A program made the position numbers and the translations under genes. This document shows positions 9,452 to 18,129 of a stretch of 64,000 bases of DNA, piece after piece (the stretch's first letter is position 1; each line of letters opens with the position of its first letter). The notes under the pieces were generated by a model. The model made no database searches. It was not told the DNA's origin and was given only the letters and a program-made list of their open reading frames with translations. This stretch comes from Casp-actino8 sp964513215. GTDB taxonomy: Bacteria > Actinomycetota > Acidimicrobiia > Acidimicrobiales > Ilumatobacteraceae. The stretch is taken from the NCBI GenBank assembly GCA_964513215.1, contig CAZELU010000001.1, forward strand, positions 30,151 through 94,150, written 5' to 3'.

Positions 9452-10521
9452 CGCAAGAACCCCGAGTCGGTGATTCGCGTGAAGTCGCCGATGAACATGG
9501 CCAATGCGGCGGCGACACAAATGCCACCGATGATCCAGAAGCGGATGATGACGGTGGTCTCGGGCCAGCCGATCAGTTCGAAGTGGTGATGGATCGGAGT
9601 CATGCGGAAGAAACGACGCTTGCGACCCGAGGCCTTGAAGATCGTCATCTGGATGGCAACCGAACCGGCTTCCATCACGTTCACTCCACAGATCAGCGGA
9701 AGCAGGAAGTGTGTGTTGGTGCCGACTGCGAGCAAACCGAGGGCAGCGCCGATGCCGAGAGCCCCCACGTCGCCCATGAAGATCCGCGCTGGTGCGGCGT
9801 TCCACCACAGGAATCCACCGCAGGCTCCGGCGAACCCAGCCGAGAGCACCGCGAGGTCGAGCGGATTCACGGTTCCGCCCGCGAGCACTCCGTACACCTC
9901 GGGATTACGGAACGACCAGTAGCCGATGATCGTGAACGCCAGGAATCCGAGGAGTGCCGAACCACCCGCGAGACCGTCGAGACCGTCGGTGACGTTGACC
10001 GCATTGGTGGTGGCCCACATCATGAGGGCAGTCCACACGACCCAGAGCCACCACGGGATCTCCCAGCCGGGCCAGTCGAAGCGCGTGAACGAGACCGTTT
10101 CCGAGATGTTGGTTGCCGCCACCAGCCACCACGTGATGCCGCACGCCATGGCGAAGGTGATGTAGCCCTTCTTCTTCCAGAAGATGCCGCGGTTGTGGCC
10201 CTTGTTGACCTTGATCACGTCATCGAGCAGGCCCATACCCGCCATCACGATGATGCCGACCCACATGATCATCGCTTGATCGGAGAACGCCAGACCGTCG
10301 CGAATGTGAGCGACGAGCCAACCGATGAACGCGGCTCCGACGATCGCCAGACCGCCCATGGTCGGAGTTCCCGACTTCTTCTTGTGATGTTCGGGTCCGT
10401 GGTCTTCCTTGCCGAGGATGGGTTGACCCTTGCCGCGATCGCGGAAGAAGGTGATGAGGAAGCGAGTCGCGAACAGCGACACGAACATGGCCGTGGCTCC
10501 GGCGATCATCACCGCGATCAT
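9448..10521 (-). CDS. mraY: phospho-MurNAc-pentapeptide transferase MraY
   Basis: Integral membrane enzyme of 357 residues that transfers phospho-MurNAc-pentapeptide to undecaprenyl phosphate, making lipid I. About ten membrane helices are visible. Catalytic and signature motifs are MGLLDDVIKV, NAVNVTDGLDGLAGG, FMGDVGALGIG and the HHH motif TPIHHHFELIGWPE. The start is ATG 10521, four bases overlapping murE (ATGA 10518-10521). The direct murE-mraY joint is notable because murF normally lies between them. Confidence 0.97.
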   Translation of the reverse strand: MIAVMIAGATAMFVSLFATRFLITFFRDRGKGQPILGKEDHGPEHHKKKSGTPTMGGLAIVGAAFIGWLVAHIRDGLAFSDQAMIMWVGIIVMAGMGLLDDVIKVNKGHNRGIFWKKKGYITFAMACGITWWLVAATNISETVSFTRFDWPGWEIPWWLWVVWTALMMWATTNAVNVTDGLDGLAGGSALLGFLAFTIIGYWSFRNPEVYGVLAGGTVNPLDLAVLSAGFAGACGGFLWWNAAPARIFMGDVGALGIGAALGLLAVGTNTHFLLPLICGVNVMEAGSVAIQMTIFKASGRKRRFFRMTPIHHHFELIGWPETTVIIRFWIIGGICVAAALAMFIGDFTRITDSGFLR

Positions 10522-11951
10522 GAACGGCCCTCCAGGAATTCGCGGGCCACGACCCGATCGTCGAAGGGAATCACCGTACTTCCGATGGTCTGGGTGATTT
10601 CGTGACCCTTGCCGGCGATCACGACGACGTCGTGCGCGGAAGCCAGGCGGAGTGCACGACCGATCGCCTCGGCTCGCTCGGGGAAGATTCCGTGCAGGCG
10701 GTGACGAAGGTGATCGGGAATACCTGCCGCGATCGAGTCGATGATCGCCCGCGGGTCTTCCGAGCGTGGATTGTCCGACGTGATGATCACGGAGTCGGCC
10801 AAGGAGACGGCGATTTCGCCCATCATCGGCCGCTTGGCCTTGTCGCGATCGCCACCGCAACCGAAGACGAGGATGACCTTTCCGCCTTCGAGGTTCGCTT
10901 CGCGCACGGAGCGCAGAACTTCGGCGAGGCCATCGGGCGTGTGGGCGTAATCGACCAGAACCGTGAAGACCTGACCGGCTTCCACACTCTCGAATCGACC
11001 GGGCACCGTCGGCGCGCACGCCAGTCCGGCCACCACCGAGTCGGAGTCGAGCCCGGCCGCAACGGCCGCGGTGGCGGCCGCGAGCGAATTCATCACGTTG
11101 AACGATCCGCCGAGTGGCGCGGTCACCCGGCGGCCTCGCCAGGTGTACGAGTGAGAAACCGGACTGATCGTCACGTCGCTCACGTCGGCCCGCGAGTACG
11201 AGATGACGTCGACGTTCCGGTCCACCATGCGCGCCAGCTGCGCTCCGAAGGCATCGTCGACATTGATCACGGCCCGATCGCAGAATTCAGCGGTGAAGAG
11301 TCGGGCCTTGGCGGCTCCGTACGACTCCATGTCGCCGTGGAAGTCGAGGTGGTCACGGCCGAGATTGGTGAAGACACCCACAGCGAACCGCGTGCCATCG
11401 ACCCGGTGCAAGGCGAGTGAGTGCGACGACACCTCCATCGCCACCGCCCGTCCACCCTCGGCGAGGAATCCGGCCAGACGCTCCTGAAGCACGGGAGCCT
11501 CCGGCGTCGTGTACTGCCCCGACAATGTTCCGAATACTTCGCTGGTCCAGCCGGCGGTGCGCATGATCGAACCCAGGAGTTGGGTGGTGGTCGTCTTGCC
11601 ATTGGTTCCGGTCACGCCGATGACACGCAACTGCTGCGACGGGTGACCGAAGAACTCGCACGACAATTGGGCGAGAGCGATACGAGAGTCCGCGACGTGG
11701 ATCTGCGGGATCGACAGGCCCGGCACGGGTCGCTCGACGACGACTGCGATCGCGCCACGAGCCGCGGCATCGACCGCGAAGTCGTGCCCGTCGGATCGTT
11801 GTCCACGAACACAGCAGAAGATCGACCCCGGAACCACGTCACGCGAGTCGTGAGTCACGCGGGCCACGACCGATGTCTGATCGAGCGAATGGCCGAGCAC
11901 TCGGGCCAGGTCCGAGAGCGAGCGCGGGGTCGATACGGTCACGATCGACAC
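10518..11951 (-). CDS. murE: UDP-MurNAc-tripeptide synthetase MurE, meso-diaminopimelate type
   Basis: Adds the third stem-peptide residue. The 477-residue protein has P-loop GTNGKTTTT (115-123), the carbamylated-lysine region around NLGRDHLDFHG, and the specificity motif SDNPRSEDP. DNPR marks meso-diaminopimelate rather than L-lysine as the substrate, so this organism should have A1-gamma type cross-linked wall. Start is GTG 11951, one base after the ftsI stop. No murF remnant lies after it: the next gene, mraY, begins inside the last codons of murE. Confidence 0.96.
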   Translation of the reverse strand: MSIVTVSTPRSLSDLARVLGHSLDQTSVVARVTHDSRDVVPGSIFCCVRGQRSDGHDFAVDAAARGAIAVVVERPVPGLSIPQIHVADSRIALAQLSCEFFGHPSQQLRVIGVTGTNGKTTTTQLLGSIMRTAGWTSEVFGTLSGQYTTPEAPVLQERLAGFLAEGGRAVAMEVSSHSLALHRVDGTRFAVGVFTNLGRDHLDFHGDMESYGAAKARLFTAEFCDRAVINVDDAFGAQLARMVDRNVDVISYSRADVSDVTISPVSHSYTWRGRRVTAPLGGSFNVMNSLAAATAAVAAGLDSDSVVAGLACAPTVPGRFESVEAGQVFTVLVDYAHTPDGLAEVLRSVREANLEGGKVILVFGCGGDRDKAKRPMMGEIAVSLADSVIITSDNPRSEDPRAIIDSIAAGIPDHLRHRLHGIFPERAEAIGRALRLASAHDVVVIAGKGHEITQTIGSTVIPFDDRVVAREFLEGRS

Positions 11952-11952
11952 G

Positions 11953-13851
11953 TCACTTCACACAACCACGGTCGCCGTCACCCGGCTCGATCGAGAGTTC
12001 CTGGATGGCGACCTTGGCGAGCGCGGCGAACACCGGAGCGGCGGCAGTTCCACCGAAACGGTCACGGCTGCTCGGATTCGGTTCGTCGATCGAGACGAGA
12101 ATGGTGACGCGAGGGTTATTCGCGGGAAGGTAGCCCACGAACGTCGCGAAGTAAGCGCGGGTGCCGTCCTCGGTGACGTAGGTGCCGTTGTCCTGCGTCT
12201 TGTACCCGGTGCCGGTCTTGCCAGCCACGGAGATGCCCGACACCTGCGCGCGTGTCGCAGTACCGAGACAGACGACATCGGTGAGGATTCCGGTCATCGT
12301 GCGGGCGGTCTGTTCGGAGACGACTCGACGCGTTTCACCCAACGGCGACTCCCAGTACACCCCCTTGTCGTCGATGGTGGCGCGCACGAGTCGAGGCGCG
12401 ACGAACACGCCGTTGTTGGCCACCGCGTTCACGGCTGACACCAACTGCAGCGACGTCGATGCGAATCCGTAGCCGTAGGTGATCGTGGCTTTCTCCGAAC
12501 CGCGCAGTTCGTCGGCGTCACGGAGCGATCCCGAACTCTCTCCGGGGTAGCCGAGGCCCGTGCTACGACCGAAGCCGAATGCTTGCAGGTAGTCGTGGAG
12601 GCCCTCCACACCGATCTCGGTGGCTGCCATCATCGTTCCGATGTTCGACGACTTGACGAGGATGTCGTGCAGCGTCATCGGCTCGAGGTCGTGCGGATAG
12701 GCGTCCTTGATCTTGTATTCGAACTTCGTGCCCTCGTCGAACACGAACACACCAGGGACCTGATACACCGATGACGGTGTGGCCACGCCCTTGTCGAGCG
12801 TGGCCGCGACGCTGAAGATCTTGGCGACCGAACCGGGTTCGTGCGCTTCGACAGCAGCCAAGTTGCCCGATGAGATCTGGACCAGTCCGGCCTCGGTGCG
12901 TTCGGCGCTGGCGATGGAGAGAACCTCACCGGTCGCGACGTCCATCACGATGGCGTGGCCACCCTTGGCCGAGAGTTCGCCAACTCGCTGCAGCAATGCC
13001 TGCTCGACCTGATACTGCATCGATCGGTCGATGGTGAGCACGAGATCAGTTCCCGGGCGCGCCGACTCGATGACCTTCGAGCCGCCCGGCAGTGTGCGGC
13101 CAGCGTTGTTCACCTCGCGCACGACGGTTCCTTCGACACCCCGAAGCACCTTGTCGTACTGCAGTTCGAGTCCGGCTGCACCGTCACCGAACGGATCGGT
13201 GCGACCGATCACGTTGCGCGCGAGACCGCCGGCCACTTGCACCCGCTTGGGTTCGGTCACGCCGTTCACACCGGCGAGATTGAGTGCGAGGATCGCCTCG
13301 GCCACCGAGTCGTCGACGAATCGCTGGACGTACACGAACGACTGCGAGCGATCGCTCAACTTCGAGGCCAGTTCGGCTTCACGCTCAACGTCGAACCCGA
13401 GCATCTGACCGAGCAGGTGCGCGGTCGCCTGAGCATCCACGACGGCTTTCGGATTGGCGTAGATCGACGTCGCCGGCACCGTGATGGCCATCTCGTTGCC
13501 GTCACGATCGAAGATCGTGCCGCGCGGAGCCGCCACTTTCAGATACGACTCGCGCTGCTGGACACCTTCGGCCCGAAGCGCCGAACCGTCCCACACCTGC
13601 ACCCACACGAGACGGCCGATGGCCGCCGCGAAGAGCAACATGCCCACACCGAACGCGAAGCGGGCCCGGCCGCGCGACGGTCCCAGACTCCAGCGCGCGG
13701 CCGCCGACGACGTCGTTCGTGATGACCGACTCTTCGGGGCTTTCTTGGGTGCGCTCTTGCTGGGTGCGCTTTTCTTGGGCGCACTCTTCGTGCGCGTCGC
13801 ACTGGACCGAGTGGCGCGGGTCCGGGTCGAACTGCTGCGGCGTGTCGTCAC
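11953..13851 (-). CDS. ftsI: septal transpeptidase FtsI (PBP3), class B
   Basis: Division-specific transpeptidase of 632 residues, partner of FtsW. A basic Lys/Ser/Ala/Pro tail (1-63) with KSAPKK repeats at 22-40 precedes a membrane helix at about 64-86. The pedestal domain starts APRGTIFDRDG. The transpeptidase domain has SVAK (341-344, acyl-serine), SSN (401-403) and KTGT (545-548). The start is GTG 13851 in a GTGA overlap with the ftsL-like gene, and the next start, murE, is one base past the stop. The final residues carry no PASTA domain, as in mycobacterial FtsI. Confidence 0.97.
   Translation of the reverse strand: MTTRRSSSTRTRATRSSATRTKSAPKKSAPSKSAPKKAPKSRSSRTTSSAAARWSLGPSRGRARFAFGVGMLLFAAAIGRLVWVQVWDGSALRAEGVQQRESYLKVAAPRGTIFDRDGNEMAITVPATSIYANPKAVVDAQATAHLLGQMLGFDVEREAELASKLSDRSQSFVYVQRFVDDSVAEAILALNLAGVNGVTEPKRVQVAGGLARNVIGRTDPFGDGAAGLELQYDKVLRGVEGTVVREVNNAGRTLPGGSKVIESARPGTDLVLTIDRSMQYQVEQALLQRVGELSAKGGHAIVMDVATGEVLSIASAERTEAGLVQISSGNLAAVEAHEPGSVAKIFSVAATLDKGVATPSSVYQVPGVFVFDEGTKFEYKIKDAYPHDLEPMTLHDILVKSSNIGTMMAATEIGVEGLHDYLQAFGFGRSTGLGYPGESSGSLRDADELRGSEKATITYGYGFASTSLQLVSAVNAVANNGVFVAPRLVRATIDDKGVYWESPLGETRRVVSEQTARTMTGILTDVVCLGTATRAQVSGISVAGKTGTGYKTQDNGTYVTEDGTRAYFATFVGYLPANNPRVTILVSIDEPNPSSRDRFGGTAAAPVFAALAKVAIQELSIEPGDGDRGCVK
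13732..13788 (-). repeat. in-gene repeats encoding KSAPKK-type tail of FtsI
   Basis: Three to four imperfect copies of a unit encoding (K)SAPKK in the cytoplasmic tail of FtsI; on the plus strand they read as repeats of GGTGCGCTcttgcTg / TTGGGcGCaCT-like text. Copy-number change by slippage is possible. Confidence 0.7.
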
Positions 13852-14420
13852 GGCTGACCTCCAACCGTGGCCTTGAACTCGCCGTAGGTCTCGAACGGAT
13901 TCTCCGTCGCATCGAGCAGCTCGGCATCGACACCGCCAGTGGACACGAGAACCGCGGCCACCGTGTACGGATCGACCGATGTGAAGTCGGTACCGACCCC
14001 CGGCTGCATGCCGATGGCTCGCGCGTTGGCCACCAGACGAGCCGGCTCACGCAGTGACGAACGCTCGAGGCGCAGGGTGTTGTAGCGATCACGCTCAGCC
14101 GAGATCTGGCTCTCGATCTTGTCGATCTGCATCTGATTCTCGGCGATGCGCGTCTGGGCGATGACGATCATCATCATGATGCCGACGACCAGAATCACCA
14201 CACCCGACGTCACGTACACCAAGCGCCGACTGCGACGGGTCAGATTGCGGTTGGAGACGGCCAGTGCCAGCTTCGAACGGGTCGGCTTCGAGCGCTGACG
14301 CGTGGCCGGTCGGGCCTGACGGTCGGCCGAGGTTCTCGTGGTCACGGTCTTCTTGGTCGGCTTCTTCGCCGGCCGATTGGCCGGCTTGACGGTCGAGCGC
14401 GCGACAGCGGTGCGAGCCAT
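13848..14420 (-). CDS. ftsL: FtsL-like septum formation protein
   Basis: Small bitopic protein of 190 residues in the position always held by ftsL (rsmH-ftsL-ftsI). A basic tail (KPANRPAKKPTKKT) runs to about residue 66; one membrane helix (YVTSGVVILVVGIMMMIVI) is at about 68-87; a coiled coil with heptad pattern (QTRIAENQMQIDKIESQIS) follows. The C-terminal 60 residues extend beyond the usual FtsL coiled coil. Sequence identity to E. coli FtsL is not expected; the call rests on topology and place. Start ATG 14420 shares a base with the rsmH stop (TGATG) and has GGAGG at 14428-14432. Confidence 0.82.
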   Translation of the reverse strand: MARTAVARSTVKPANRPAKKPTKKTVTTRTSADRQARPATRQRSKPTRSKLALAVSNRNLTRRSRRLVYVTSGVVILVVGIMMMIVIAQTRIAENQMQIDKIESQISAERDRYNTLRLERSSLREPARLVANARAIGMQPGVGTDFTSVDPYTVAAVLVSTGGVDAELLDATENPFETYGEFKATVGGQP

Positions 14421-15343
14421 CAGCGAACCTCCACCACGCGCAGACGGGCCGACGCACTGCGCGGATTGCGCTCGAGTTCGGCGGCCGACGGCTTCGACGC
14501 CACGCGCACCACATCGACCCTCGCCACCGCTCCGCACACGCACGGGAGAGTGGGGGGACACTGGCAACCACCGGTGCGGTGGAAGGCGAAGCGTTCCTTG
14601 ACGATGCGATCCTCACCGGAGTGGTACGAGAGCACCGCGACGCGACCACCTTTGCCGGTCTTCTCGATTGCTGCATCGAGGGCGACCGGCAGAACGTCGA
14701 GTTCCTCGTTCACCGCGATGCGCAAGGCTTGGAACGTGCGCTTGGCCGGATGACCACCGCGACGACGAGCCGGAGCCGGGATCGCCGAAGCCACGATGGA
14801 CGCGAGTTCGGCGGTGGTCGTGATCGGGCGGTTCGCGCAGATGGCACGAGCGATCCGGCGGGCGAAACGCTCATCGCTGAATCGATGGATCAGATCGGCC
14901 AGTTCGTCCTCGGATGATTCGTTGACGATGTCGGAAGCCGAACGTCCGCGCGACGCATCCATGCGCATGTCGAGTGGCGCATCGTGGCGATACGAGAAGC
15001 CTCGCTCGGGGGCATCGAACTGATGTGAAGAAACACCGAGATCGAACAGCGCACCCGACAGCTGCTCGATCCCGGTGTCCCCCATGGCATCGACAAGCCG
15101 ATCGAATCGGCAGTGGCGAACGTGAGCGCGCGAACCGAAGCGCGCGAGACGAGTGCTGGCGGCCGCCAACGCGTCGGCGTCTTGATCGATTCCGAGAATC
15201 GACAGATCGCTACGCGAATCGAGAAGTGCTTCGCTGTGACCGGCACCGCCCAGTGTCGCGTCGAGAACGACTCCGCTCGGAACGGTGGAGAACACCGCGA
15301 CGATCTCGTCACGCATCACCGGAACGTGAGTGAATCCGTTCAC
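14420..15343 (-). CDS. rsmH: 16S rRNA (cytosine(1402)-N4)-methyltransferase RsmH (MraW)
   Basis: SAM-dependent methyltransferase of 307 residues acting on C1402 in the ribosomal P-site. Motifs: HVPVMRDEI at the start, DATLGGAGHSEALL (SAM motif I), ILGIDQDADAL, LFDLGVSSHQFD, ERGFSYRHDAPLDMRMD, RRGGHPAKRTFQALRIAVN and SYHSGEDRIVK. This matches the family over its whole length. Start is GTG 15343 in a GTGA overlap with mraZ. RsmH has no direct wall role but is almost always in this operon. Confidence 0.97.
   Translation of the reverse strand: MNGFTHVPVMRDEIVAVFSTVPSGVVLDATLGGAGHSEALLDSRSDLSILGIDQDADALAAASTRLARFGSRAHVRHCRFDRLVDAMGDTGIEQLSGALFDLGVSSHQFDAPERGFSYRHDAPLDMRMDASRGRSASDIVNESSEDELADLIHRFSDERFARRIARAICANRPITTTAELASIVASAIPAPARRRGGHPAKRTFQALRIAVNEELDVLPVALDAAIEKTGKGGRVAVLSYHSGEDRIVKERFAFHRTGGCQCPPTLPCVCGAVARVDVVRVASKPSAAELERNPRSASARLRVVEVR
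14428..14432 (-). promoter_or_regulatory. Shine-Dalgarno site of the ftsL-like gene
   Basis: GGAGG seven bases before ATG 14420, inside the end of rsmH. It fixes the start of the ftsL-like gene against an open frame that continues upstream. Confidence 0.8.
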
Positions 15344-15762
15344 AGTTCGTCACCGGCGATCTTCTCGGTGCCCATCGCGAGCATGCGTTCGTAACGCTGT
15401 GTTTCCCAGATCTCCACTCGATCGAACGCACCAGCGACCACGACCTTGCTGTTGGGAGTGAGACCCGCGTACGCGCGTAGCGATTCGTCGAGAGTGATGC
15501 GGCCCTGCGCGTCGAATGTGACGTCCACCATGCTCGACGCAAGTGCGCGACGCTCTTGCTCGCTCTTCTCCCCGCGCTTCACCGCGGCGGTGATTTCGGT
15601 GGCGATGTTCTCGGACTCTTCGGCGGTGACGACCGCGATGCACTTGTCCTGGCCGAGCAGCAGGTAACAACGCGGCTCGAGGCGGTGGCGGAAGGTCGCC
15701 GGAAGCGCGAGCCGACCCTTGGGGTCGAGCTGCCGCTCATGACGTCCGACGAATACCTGCAC
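15340..15762 (-). CDS. mraZ: transcriptional regulator MraZ
   Basis: First gene of the dcw operon: a DNA-binding protein of two AbrB-like SpoVT repeats, usually a repressor of its own operon. The start is set at GTG 15762, six bases after GAGGGG (15769-15774), giving 140 residues, close to the family's 143. Each half carries the signature: FVGRHERQLDPKGRLALPATFR (first copy) and VDVTFDAQGRITLDESLRAYA (second copy). Upstream frame extension to 15813 lacks a matching MraZ sequence. The repeats upstream (15808-15884) are its probable binding site. Confidence 0.95.
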   Translation of the reverse strand: MQVFVGRHERQLDPKGRLALPATFRHRLEPRCYLLLGQDKCIAVVTAEESENIATEITAAVKRGEKSEQERRALASSMVDVTFDAQGRITLDESLRAYAGLTPNSKVVVAGAFDRVEIWETQRYERMLAMGTEKIAGDEL

Positions 15763-15768
15763 TACCTG

Positions 15769-15774
15769 CCCCTC
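15769..15774 (-). promoter_or_regulatory. Shine-Dalgarno site of mraZ
   Basis: GAGGGG six bases before GTG 15762; it selects this start because MraZ family homology also begins there. Confidence 0.7.
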
Positions 15775-15799
15775 GCTGCCTGCCTGTTCGAGTCCTCTG

Positions 15800-15829
15800 A
15801 TCTTTGTCCCCACTACTCCCCTCTGTCAA
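15800..15829 (-). promoter_or_regulatory. candidate promoter of the dcw operon (Pmra)
   Basis: A perfect TTGACA (minus strand, 15829-15824) is followed 18 bases later by AAAGAT (15805-15800), which matches TATAAT only at three places. Predicted start of transcription is about 30 bases before the mraZ GTG. It lies within the GTGG repeats, so bound MraZ would block it. The -35 is strong, the -10 is a guess. Confidence 0.5.
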
Positions 15830-15884
15830 CCACTTTTCCCCTCTTATCGCCACTTTTTCCCCCACGGTCCCCACCGGACCCCAC
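15808..15884 (-). promoter_or_regulatory. probable MraZ operator: phased GTGG(GG) repeats
   Basis: On the minus strand GTGG begins at 15884, 15874, 15865, 15853, 15833 and 15813; the copies at 15884, 15874, 15865 and 15813 read GTGGGG. The first intervals are 10, 9 and 12 bases and the later ones 20 and 20, so most copies fall on about the same helix face. MraZ of E. coli binds TGGGN repeats every 10 bases upstream of mraZ, so this array is read as the operator. Nothing else in this 179-base gap looks like a gene; the divergent peptidase gene starts at 15942. Confidence 0.75.
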
Positions 15885-15941
15885 AACGCTCGATTCGCCC
15901 CGGATGCTCAAGTTCTTGGGCCCGCTCGCCGATGACTGGGC

Positions 15942-17474
15942 GTGTTTCGTCATCTGGCCCGGGTCGCGACGCCGTCGGTGATCGCCGTCGGACTGTCGGT
16001 CGGGCTCGTCGTCGTCCCGGTGTCGCTCGACCCCGTGTCGGCCCAGACCCAGGTGTCCTCCACGGCCCTGCCTCGCCAGGGTGACCGTGGAAGCGCGGTC
16101 GTGAACCTCCAGAAAGCCCTGATCAGCGCGGGTATCGCAGTCCCGGGCGGAGCCGACGGCATCTTTGGTCGCGGTACTGCCGGGGCCCTGGCCCAGTTCC
16201 AGCGATCAGCCGGCCTGAACCCCACCGGGGCCCTCGATCCCACCTCGGCCCATCTCCTGGGCCTGGCTCCCGCCCCAGCCCTGCCGGCTCGCGGCCAGCG
16301 GGGCGACGCGGTACGAACTCTTCAGAACGCCCTGGTGACGGCGGGAATCCCGGTTCGTGGCGGGGTGGACGGCATCTTCGGATCGGGCACCGCCGCCGCA
16401 GTCTCGGCCTTCCAAGCAGCCCGAGGCCTGACCGCGTCTGGCCTCGTCGACGTGCGGACGGCCATCGCCCTGGGTATCGCCCCCGGCGTCGCACCGGCCG
16501 CGTCGCCGTCACCGGCCCCCACGACACCACCGGCGACGACCATGTCGCCATCCCCCTCCGCAGGACCCTCTCTCCCCAGCGTGGGTCAGCGCGGTGAACC
16601 CGTCGCGGTTCTGCAACGCGCACTCATCGCAGCCGGACTGAACGTTCGCGGTGGTGCCGACGGCATCTTCGGCGCCGCCACCACGACCGCACTGCGCAGT
16701 TACCAAGAGCAGATGAAGGTTCCCGCCACGGGTGCCCTCGACGAAAACACCGCGCGTCTTCTCGGACTCCTCCCCGCTCCGGCCCTGCCGACCGTTGGTG
16801 AATCGAGCGACGGCGTTCGTCGTCTGCAACAGCGGCTCATCGAAGTCGGCATCCACGTCGCCGGCGGCGCCGACGGCGTGTTCGGCAAGGCCACGTCACG
16901 CGCGATCGCCGAATTCCAGAAGTCCCGTGGTCTCGCAACGACCGGAGTCGTCGATCTGCACACGTTCGTTCTGGTGACGACCACACCCAACAGCGCCACA
17001 CCGTCACCCGACGCGGCTCCGAAGCAAGCCGCCATCACCCCGTCGGTGTTTCCGGTCCAAGGGCCGTGCTGGTTCGCCGATACGTGGAAGGCTCCCCGTC
17101 CGGGCGGTCGACGTCACCTGGGTGTCGACATCATCGCGCCCACCGGCAAAGCGGTGTACGCGGTCACCGACGGAACCATCACGCGACAGTTCCTCGATCG
17201 CCCCGGATCACTCGGCGGCAACGCGCTGCGACTCACCGCGGCCGACGGCACGTACTTCCACTATGCGCATTTCTCGTCGTTCGCCGACGGCATCGCGGTC
17301 GGATCGGTGGTGAAGGCGGGCCAAGTGATCGGGTACGTGGGAAGCACCGGCAGCAGCTCGACCCCACATCTGCACTTCGAGTACCACCCTCACGGCACCG
17401 GCGCGGTGAATCCCTTCGCGGCCGTCAAGGCCATCGACGCGTGTCAGGTCACCGAGCTGCGAGCCGCTCCGTGA
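15942..17474 (+). CDS. secreted M23 peptidase with four peptidoglycan-binding domains
   Basis: Exported wall hydrolase of 510 residues. A signal peptide (1-34, cleavage likely after PVSAQ) is followed by four PG_binding_1 repeats at about 45-106, 116-178, 213-274 and 285-342, each with the pattern GxRGxxVxxLQxxLxxAG and GGADGIFG. Pro/Ser/Thr linkers (about 186-210 and 345-365) separate them from an M23/LytM domain (372-490). Zn2+ ligands H392 and D396 (HLGVD) and H478 (HLHFEYH) are present, so the enzyme should be active on stem-peptide cross-links. Start is GTG 15942, divergent from mraZ. The 3' end overlaps the next gene, on the other strand, by 26 bases. Confidence 0.93.
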   Translation: MFRHLARVATPSVIAVGLSVGLVVVPVSLDPVSAQTQVSSTALPRQGDRGSAVVNLQKALISAGIAVPGGADGIFGRGTAGALAQFQRSAGLNPTGALDPTSAHLLGLAPAPALPARGQRGDAVRTLQNALVTAGIPVRGGVDGIFGSGTAAAVSAFQAARGLTASGLVDVRTAIALGIAPGVAPAASPSPAPTTPPATTMSPSPSAGPSLPSVGQRGEPVAVLQRALIAAGLNVRGGADGIFGAATTTALRSYQEQMKVPATGALDENTARLLGLLPAPALPTVGESSDGVRRLQQRLIEVGIHVAGGADGVFGKATSRAIAEFQKSRGLATTGVVDLHTFVLVTTTPNSATPSPDAAPKQAAITPSVFPVQGPCWFADTWKAPRPGGRRHLGVDIIAPTGKAVYAVTDGTITRQFLDRPGSLGGNALRLTAADGTYFHYAHFSSFADGIAVGSVVKAGQVIGYVGSTGSSSTPHLHFEYHPHGTGAVNPFAAVKAIDACQVTELRAAP

Positions 17475-18129
17475 TCCGCCGCTGAACGGCGTCGACCACG
17501 TCAGACACATCGAGATCGAGGTCGGTACCCAGACCACTCAACCGCTCGACCGTGACACTCGAATCGGCAACGACAGCCGCCATGGTTTTCGGCTCCCATC
17601 GCAACGACAACGCGCACTGGAATCGAACCCATTCGCGCGTTCGCCGTTGGCTGATGCCCACCGCTTTCGATCGACCGATGAATACTTCGCCCGGCGCGCG
17701 GCCAGCGAAACAAACCAGCGGCGACAACTCGTTGTGCTCCATCGGACCCTCGTGAACAGTCACCAGGTCGGAGGTGTCTCCCACGCCGAGATCGAGCAAA
17801 GCGTCGCACCACGCACGACCCAACCAGGCCGACGCGAGCGAAATGTCGTTCACCCAGAGCGGATGCGACGACGGCAGCAGCACGTCGAGCCACACCTCTC
17901 GGTCGTGACCCACGAGCACGAGCCCTCCCCCGCTGCGACGCGTGACGATGTCGAGATCGAGACGCTCGCACTCGGACCGATCGACGACATCGGCTGACTG
18001 AGCCGATCCGAGCACGATCGCGCCGCGCGACGACGTGAACCACCACAGATGAGGTCGCTCGTCGTGAGGCAGTTCGCGGGCGTGATGATCGGCCGGTGAG
18101 CCGCCGATCACGTGATCGACGATGATCAT
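17449..18129 (-). CDS. lipoate-protein ligase A / octanoyltransferase family protein
   Basis: A 226-residue BPL/LplA/LipB-fold protein. It shows RRSGGGLVLV (family RRxSGGGAV) and IGRSKAVGISQRR with the reactive lysine and QRR as in LplA/LipM. It could attach lipoate or octanoate to E2 and GcvH lysines; no lipA, lipB or E2 gene lies in the window, so the exact reaction is open. ATG 18129 overlaps the HNH gene by four bases. The last 26 bases overlap the end of the convergent peptidase gene. Confidence 0.78.
   Translation of the reverse strand: MIIVDHVIGGSPADHHARELPHDERPHLWWFTSSRGAIVLGSAQSADVVDRSECERLDLDIVTRRSGGGLVLVGHDREVWLDVLLPSSHPLWVNDISLASAWLGRAWCDALLDLGVGDTSDLVTVHEGPMEHNELSPLVCFAGRAPGEVFIGRSKAVGISQRRTREWVRFQCALSLRWEPKTMAAVVADSSVTVERLSGLGTDLDLDVSDVVDAVQRRITERLAAR

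Noticed and set aside
8039..9589. Long open frame (516 codons) on the plus strand opposite murD
   Set aside because: murD on the minus strand has all motifs; no motif in the plus frame.
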